Origin: Sphingomonas sp.
Lineage (GTDB): Bacteria > Pseudomonadota > Alphaproteobacteria > Sphingomonadales > Sphingomonadaceae
NCBI GenBank assembly: GCA_017849555.1
Contig: JAFIGU010000110.1
Coordinates: forward strand, 38,165 to 102,164
Direction of reading: 5' to 3'
DNA length: 64,000 nucleotides
This document shows, one piece after another, positions 60,207 to 64,000 of this stretch (positions are counted from its first letter, which is position 1; every line of letters begins with the position of its first letter). The notes beneath the pieces are model-generated. The model had not been told where the DNA came from, searched no databases, and was given only the letters and a program-made list of their open reading frames with translations. A program made the translations under genes and the position numbers.

Positions 60207-60252
60207 TTCTTGTAACGTAGCTCAATTTCGCTGAAGAACGCGCGCATCTCGC

Positions 60253-60277
60253 GGAACGCCGGTTACGAACGCCCGTT
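60253..60277 (+). promoter_or_regulatory. EcfG promoter
   Basis: GGAAC (60253-60257), 16-bp spacer, CGTT (60274-60277): exact consensus, 36 bp before the small exported protein gene. Confidence 0.75.
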
Positions 60278-60313
60278 CTATGCCCTCCCCAGCGGACCTA
60301 AGGAGGCTGATAT

Positions 60314-60520
60314 ATGTTGTCGAAAATCGTAATTGCCAGTGGCCTGGGCTTGCTCGCCCTCGGCGGCATCGCCATGGCGCAGGACGTCGCGAACAATTCG
60401 TCGCAGGCGAACAACACCAGCATGGACAATGGCTATAGCACGAGCAACAGCTCGAGCTACAACGGCACCAGCGGATCATCCTATTCGAACACGAACACCC
60501 GTGCCGGGGAACGAGGCTGA
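60314..60520 (+). CDS. Small exported Asn/Ser-rich protein
   Basis: 68 residues. Signal peptide (IVIASGLGLLALGGIAMAQD), then a mature part of about 45 residues made mainly of Asn, Ser, Thr, Tyr and Gly (NNSSQANNTS, SSSYNGTSGSSYSNTN). No fold recognised; likely disordered and periplasmic or surface bound. AAGGAGG lies 8 bases before the ATG. Under an exact EcfG promoter. The transpeptidase gene starts 3 bases after its stop. Confidence 0.75.
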   Translation: MLSKIVIASGLGLLALGGIAMAQDVANNSSQANNTSMDNGYSTSNSSSYNGTSGSSYSNTNTRAGERG

Positions 60521-60523
60521 TCC

Positions 60524-61921
60524 GTGAAAGGTGGCGCGTCCGCGGCCCGACCGTTGGGCGGACGCGCCATACTTCGCAATTGGGGGGCACCCGCCGCGGC
60601 TTTCTGCGTCTCCGCGGCGGCGATGGGGGTGACGACGCACCAGATCGACCCCGCCGCGATCGCAGCGCGCGGTGCGGTCCTGCTTCCAGGACCTAAACGC
60701 GCGCTGAAACAGGCGCTTGCGCAGTCCGACGATACGGCGGTCGCGGACATTTACCGTCAGCGCGGCTACCAACCTTTATGGACCGACGCTCAAGGGATTG
60801 ACGCGACGGGAAAGGCGCTGCTCATCATCCTGCGCGGCGCGGCAGCGGATGGGCTCGATCCGCGCCGTTATGCGGTTCCGGCGCGATTGGAGGGCGGAGA
60901 GGACGCCGCCGCGTCGCGGGCACGGCTCGATCTCGCGCTCACCCACGCCTTTCTCGCTTATGTCCGCGACCTGCATCGCCCCGCCGCAGCCGATGCGATG
61001 GCCTATGCGGATCCGGCGCTGTCCCCCGATCGCGAATGGCATCGCGTCGCCGGGCTGCTCGGATCACGACCGAGCCCGATCCCCGCGCTCGGCGAGGCGT
61101 TGCGCATGCATCCGCTCTACCGCACGCTGCGCGCTTCGCTCGCCGCGACCAGAAGCGCGGCAGCGCCCGACGCGAAACGTGAAGCGCTGCTCCTCGCCAA
61201 TATGGATCGCCTCCGCGCGCTCCCCGCCGATCCGGGTGCCCGCTATATTCTGGTCGATACCGCCTCGGCGCAATTATGGATGATCGACCACGGCCGCCCC
61301 GCGGGCAGCATGCGCGTGGTGGTCGGCAAGCAAAGGCTGCCGACGCCGGCGCTTGCCGGGGTGATGCGGTATGCGGTGCGCAACCCTTATTGGAACGTTC
61401 CGCCCGATCTGGTGCGTGAGCGCGGCCGGCGCGCGCTCGCCCAAGGCCCGGGGTTTCTCGCCGCCGAGCGGATCGAATTGCTCTCGTCCTGGGCGGAAAG
61501 CGCGCAGGTCCTGCCCCCTGCCGAGGTCGATTGGCGCGCGGTCGCCGACGGGCAGCAGGATCTGCGGATGCGGCAATTGCCCGGCGCAGGGAATATGATG
61601 GGATCGATCAAATTCGCGCTTCCCAACCCGCTCGGCATCTACCTCCATGATACGCCCGACAAGGATCTGTTCCGCGGCAGCGATCGTCGCCGCAGCTCGG
61701 GTTGCGTCAGGGTCGAAGATGCCGACCGGCTGGCGCGCTGGCTGTTCGACGGGCGGGTGCCGCCCGCGACCGGCGCAAGCGAGCAGCGGATCGAGCTTCC
61801 CGCGGCGGTGCCGGTGTTCATCATCTATCTGACCGCGCTTCCCGTCGACGGCACAATCGCCATCTATCCCGACAGCTATCGCCGCGACCCCGCCGTCCCC
61901 GTCCGAAGGAGAACCGTATGA
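60524..61921 (+). CDS. L,D-transpeptidase (YkuD, YcbB-like)
   Basis: 465 residues. GTG start. An N-terminal hydrophobic segment (AAAFCVSAAAMGVTTHQ) anchors or exports it, a scaffold region follows (DIYRQRGYQPLWTDAQG as in the YcbB group), and the YkuD domain has the catalytic set HDTPDKDLF and SSGCVRVED (Cys). Cross-links peptidoglycan by 3-3 bonds or attaches proteins. Linked to the small exported gene upstream (3-base gap) and to DUF427 downstream (ATGA overlap). Confidence 0.9.
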   Translation: MKGGASAARPLGGRAILRNWGAPAAAFCVSAAAMGVTTHQIDPAAIAARGAVLLPGPKRALKQALAQSDDTAVADIYRQRGYQPLWTDAQGIDATGKALLIILRGAAADGLDPRRYAVPARLEGGEDAAASRARLDLALTHAFLAYVRDLHRPAAADAMAYADPALSPDREWHRVAGLLGSRPSPIPALGEALRMHPLYRTLRASLAATRSAAAPDAKREALLLANMDRLRALPADPGARYILVDTASAQLWMIDHGRPAGSMRVVVGKQRLPTPALAGVMRYAVRNPYWNVPPDLVRERGRRALAQGPGFLAAERIELLSSWAESAQVLPPAEVDWRAVADGQQDLRMRQLPGAGNMMGSIKFALPNPLGIYLHDTPDKDLFRGSDRRRSSGCVRVEDADRLARWLFDGRVPPATGASEQRIELPAAVPVFIIYLTALPVDGTIAIYPDSYRRDPAVPVRRRTV

Positions 61922-62676
61922 CCGATCCGCATTTTACGATCGAGCCCAGCGCCAAACGGGTCCGCGCGACGATCGGCGACATTGTGCTGGCGGATTCGAT
62001 TGCGACCTGGCTGCTGATCGAAGGCTATGCCCCGGTCTATTATTTTCCGCGCGATGACGTGCGCACCGATCTGCTCCGCCCAAGCGGCAGGCGCACCGAC
62101 AGCGCGGGGCGCGGGACCGCCGATTGGTGGTCGGTCGAAACGCCGGCCAGCGTGCGCGACGACGTGGCGTGGTGTTTCGCGCAGCCCGCACCCGATGCCG
62201 AACTGCTCGCCGATCATATCGCGTTCGATTGGGACAAGATCGATCATTGGTTCGAGGAAGACGAGGAAATCTTCGGCCATCCGCGCGATCCGCATCATCG
62301 CGTCGACGTTCGCGCGAGCAGCCGGCGGGTCGATGTCTCGCTTGCCGGCGAAACGATCGCCAGCACGACGCATGGGCTGTTCCTGTTCGAAACCGGGTTG
62401 CCGCCGCGGTGCTACATCCCACCCGAAGACGTGCGATCGGATCTGCTCAGCCCCTCGCCGACCACCAGCATCTGCCCTTACAAGGGCAATGCCTCCTATT
62501 GGCACCTGCGCATCGGCCAACATGTCATCGAGGATGCCGTCTGGTCGTATCGCGATCCATTACCCGAATGCCCGCGGATCAGGAACTATTACTGCTTCTA
62601 CGACGAGAAGGTCGACCGGATCGAGGTCGAGCGGCCGACACCGCTCACGCCCGGACCGGCGGCCGGGCGTCATTGA
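61918..62676 (+). CDS. Tandem DUF427 protein
   Basis: 252 residues with two DUF427 units (VRATIGDIVLADSIATWLLIEG with YYFPRDDVRTDLL; then VDVSLAGETIASTTHGLFLFETG with CYIPPEDVRSDLL). Each unit also shows a later W-S-Y-D type motif (AFDWDKIDHW; DAVWSYRDPLPECP). Function unknown; no signal peptide. Translationally coupled to the L,D-transpeptidase by ATGA. Confidence 0.88.
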   Translation: MTDPHFTIEPSAKRVRATIGDIVLADSIATWLLIEGYAPVYYFPRDDVRTDLLRPSGRRTDSAGRGTADWWSVETPASVRDDVAWCFAQPAPDAELLADHIAFDWDKIDHWFEEDEEIFGHPRDPHHRVDVRASSRRVDVSLAGETIASTTHGLFLFETGLPPRCYIPPEDVRSDLLSPSPTTSICPYKGNASYWHLRIGQHVIEDAVWSYRDPLPECPRIRNYYCFYDEKVDRIEVERPTPLTPGPAAGRH

Positions 62677-62688
62677 CGAACCTTCGGA

Positions 62689-62916
62689 TCAATCGCCACC
62701 GCGCGCCGTGCGCGCCGCTTCGCCATAGGCCGCCATGACATCGGCCATCGATTCATAATCGTCGTCGGGCAGGCTGAGAATCACGTCCATCACATCGGGG
62801 TCCGCGCCATTGTCCTCGGCCTGCAGCCTGAGATCGCGGCGTGTCGCGGGGAAGTCGATCCCCTTGAGATATTTGCTCACATTGGCGGGCGAATGGCCGC
62901 CCAATCCTCTCGTCAT
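62689..62916 (-). CDS. DUF2795 protein
   Basis: 75 residues. GHSPANVSKYLKGIDFPATRRDLRLQAEDNGAD and VMDVILSLPDDDYESMADVM match DUF2795, short helical proteins of unknown role often near stress genes. Start chosen at ATG 62916 where the family begins. It follows the KGG-like gene on the minus strand after 54 bp. Confidence 0.85.
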   Translation of the reverse strand: MTRGLGGHSPANVSKYLKGIDFPATRRDLRLQAEDNGADPDVMDVILSLPDDDYESMADVMAAYGEAARTARGGD

Positions 62917-62970
62917 GACGAAAGCTCCCAAAAGAAACGGAGCGCCCCGAGGGAGCGCCCCGTCATCCTG

Positions 62971-63636
62971 TCAGTCGTAGCGACCCCGGCCCGAGCGGCC
63001 GTCGTAGCGGCGGCCGTCGCCACGCCCGCGCTCGTCGGGTTCGTCGAGATCGTGCCGCGCGCGCATCGCGCGCTCATGGCGGATCTCGCCGCCGCGACGC
63101 CCGATCTCGGAGTGACCCTCATAATCGCCGAAATAGCCGCCCTGGCCGACATTTTCGGCATGGCCATATTCGTCGCGCGGCGCGTTCATCGCGCGCTCGT
63201 GACGGACCTGCCCGCCGCGGCGCCCGATCTCCGAGTGGCCTTCATAGTCGCCGAAATAGCCGCCCTGACCGACATCTTCCGAATGACCATATTCGTCGCG
63301 CGGCGCGCGCATCGCGCGCTCGTGACGGATCTGTCCACCGCGACGCCCGATCTCCGAGTGGCCTTCATAGTCGCCAAAATAGCCGCCCTGACCGACGTCT
63401 TCCGAACGGCCATATTCGTCACGCGGTGCGCGCATCGCGCGTTCGTGGCGGATCTGGCCACCGCGACGCCCGATGTCGGCATGGCCTTCGTAGTCGCCGA
63501 AATAGCCACCTTGCCCGACATTTTCCGCATAGCCGCCGCGTCCATCCCGACCGCGTTCGTAACGATCATCGTCTTCGTAGCGGCTCGGACGGCCGCGATA
63601 TTCGCTTCGACTTTCCCGATACATTTCACGTTGCAT
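62971..63636 (-). CDS. KGG-like stress protein with four 41-residue repeats
   Basis: 221 residues, hydrophilic, Arg/Gly/Glu/Tyr rich. From residue 43 four near-identical 41-residue units run (GGYFGDYEGHSEIGRRGGQ then RHERAMRAPRDEYG), the last cut short by a basic tail. Related in style to KGG/ConA-like stress repeats (SxxxGRKGG) of general-stress proteins. At DNA level this is a 123-bp tandem array, prone to unequal crossing over. An EcfG-like promoter lies 50 bp upstream. AGGAGG before the ATG. Confidence 0.82.
   Translation of the reverse strand: MQREMYRESRSEYRGRPSRYEDDDRYERGRDGRGGYAENVGQGGYFGDYEGHADIGRRGGQIRHERAMRAPRDEYGRSEDVGQGGYFGDYEGHSEIGRRGGQIRHERAMRAPRDEYGHSEDVGQGGYFGDYEGHSEIGRRGGQVRHERAMNAPRDEYGHAENVGQGGYFGDYEGHSEIGRRGGEIRHERAMRARHDLDEPDERGRGDGRRYDGRSGRGRYD
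63148..63510 (-). repeat. 123-bp tandem coding repeats
   Basis: Four copies of a 123-bp unit inside the KGG-like gene, nearly identical at the protein level with only a few replacements (HADI/HSEI, GRSED/GHSED, QVRH/QIRH). Limits are approximate, because the first and last copies fade into unique sequence. Confidence 0.75.
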
Positions 63637-64000
63637 AGCTGCCTCCTGCGACTGCCTTAATCCAACATTTTCAGGGACTGTATCGAACGTGCCTCGATAA
63701 CAATTGATCCGGCAGATTCAGCGGTATCTAATCCGGTTTATGGCATTCGCATCCGAACAAGCCGATATTCAATTCTTGACATTACCTATGATACCACACC
63801 CAAGAATCCACATAATATTTACACGGAATAGTCAATTACCAATACTGACCGACCTTTTCCTCATTACTTCCCCGGCACGAGGTGGGGGCGGATCGTGCGG
63901 GGGTGCACCGCCGGGCGTGAAAAGCGAACCCTTCGTCGGTTTCGCCGGCGGGTTGCGACGAACCGATGCGGCGCAAGCTGCGCGCTGCCCGTTGTCGCGC
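63637..64000. other. Non-coding right edge
   Basis: No supported gene. A strikingly AT-rich stretch (about 63720-63850) interrupts the GC-rich background and contains TTGACA (63777). An EcfG-like promoter for the minus-strand repeat gene is at 63686-63710. The last 100 bases return to high GC and may belong to a gene outside the window. Confidence 0.4.
63686..63710 (-). promoter_or_regulatory. EcfG-like promoter of the KGG-like gene
   Basis: On the minus strand GGATC (63706-63710), 16-bp spacer, CGTT (63686-63689): one base from the consensus. Confidence 0.5.

Noticed and set aside
62971-63636. CRISPR-like array in the repeated DNA at the right end
   Set aside because: The period is 123 bp, the copies are contiguous, in frame and code for one repeat protein; there are no unique spacers.
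1-64000. tRNA, rRNA, insertion sequence, prophage or integrative element
   Set aside because: I found no cloverleaf, transposase, integrase or flanking direct repeat; gene content and composition look chromosomal throughout.

Overview
The window is high-GC chromosomal DNA of a Sphingomonas-like alphaproteobacterium (order Sphingomonadales). Two proteins end in the PEPxxWA-CTERM sorting signal typical of that order. There is a large TonB-dependent receptor, a PhyR/EcfG-type stress signature (promoters GGAAC-N16/17-CGTT), an HWE-family sensor kinase and KGG-like stress repeats. I saw no rRNA, tRNA, CRISPR array, transposase or prophage; the window is packed with ordinary metabolic and stress genes.

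Left part (1-6.2 kb): an amino-sugar module. It has a partial PP2C-type phosphatase gene diverging from an overlapping trio (NagB-II-like SIS deaminase, NagA deacetylase and an unusual GH84-type beta-N-acetylglucosaminidase without a signal peptide), then an opposing GlcNAc kinase and a membrane D-lactate dehydrogenase. 6.2-14 kb: a structured 400-bp leader in front of a TetR gene, then hglS / D-2-hydroxyglutarate dehydrogenase / class III aminotransferase divergent from a LysR gene. This looks like 2-aminoadipate (lysine) breakdown, with a CAT-type amino-acid permease beside it.

15.4-24.2 kb: the most coherent accessory module. A TonB-dependent receptor and an RpiR regulator are divergent across a perfect 12+12 bp operator, followed by DgcN (DUF1611), DgcA (enolase superfamily), a periplasmic serine hydrolase and a periplasmic D-aminoacylase. 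I read this as scavenging of D-glutamate or acylated D-amino acids, probably from peptidoglycan. With the GlcNAc and D-lactate genes it suggests a regional theme of wall salvage.

24-38 kb: mixed housekeeping. It holds a YghU-type GST, a single-chain EgtB-EgtD ergothioneine enzyme, GNAT, CYTH-CHAD, azoreductase, a three-gene glycosyltransferase/methyltransferase operon, a secreted methyltransferase-like protein, a ParD-like/MetAP pair with its own palindrome, topoisomerase IB and an aminotransferase. 38-45.5 kb: a TetR-controlled RND efflux operon with a long structured leader that carries a 14-residue peptide.

45.5-64 kb: a stress-rich region. Several genes and one candidate small RNA (about 49730-49832) follow EcfG-like promoters: a secreted helix protein, an Ala-rich coiled coil, a 17-cysteine DUF326 protein, a PRC-barrel protein, a tiny Asn/Ser-rich exported protein and a tandem-repeat KGG-like protein. 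Also here are a CBS-domain protein, a DUF4142 lipoprotein, an HWE kinase, a PCMT-erythromycin-esterase fusion, a subtilase, an L,D-transpeptidase with a DUF427 partner, and DUF2795. A 17-bp dyad (consensus CGTCYYGWTWTGGGACA, allowing one further change) occurs at three separate gene starts.
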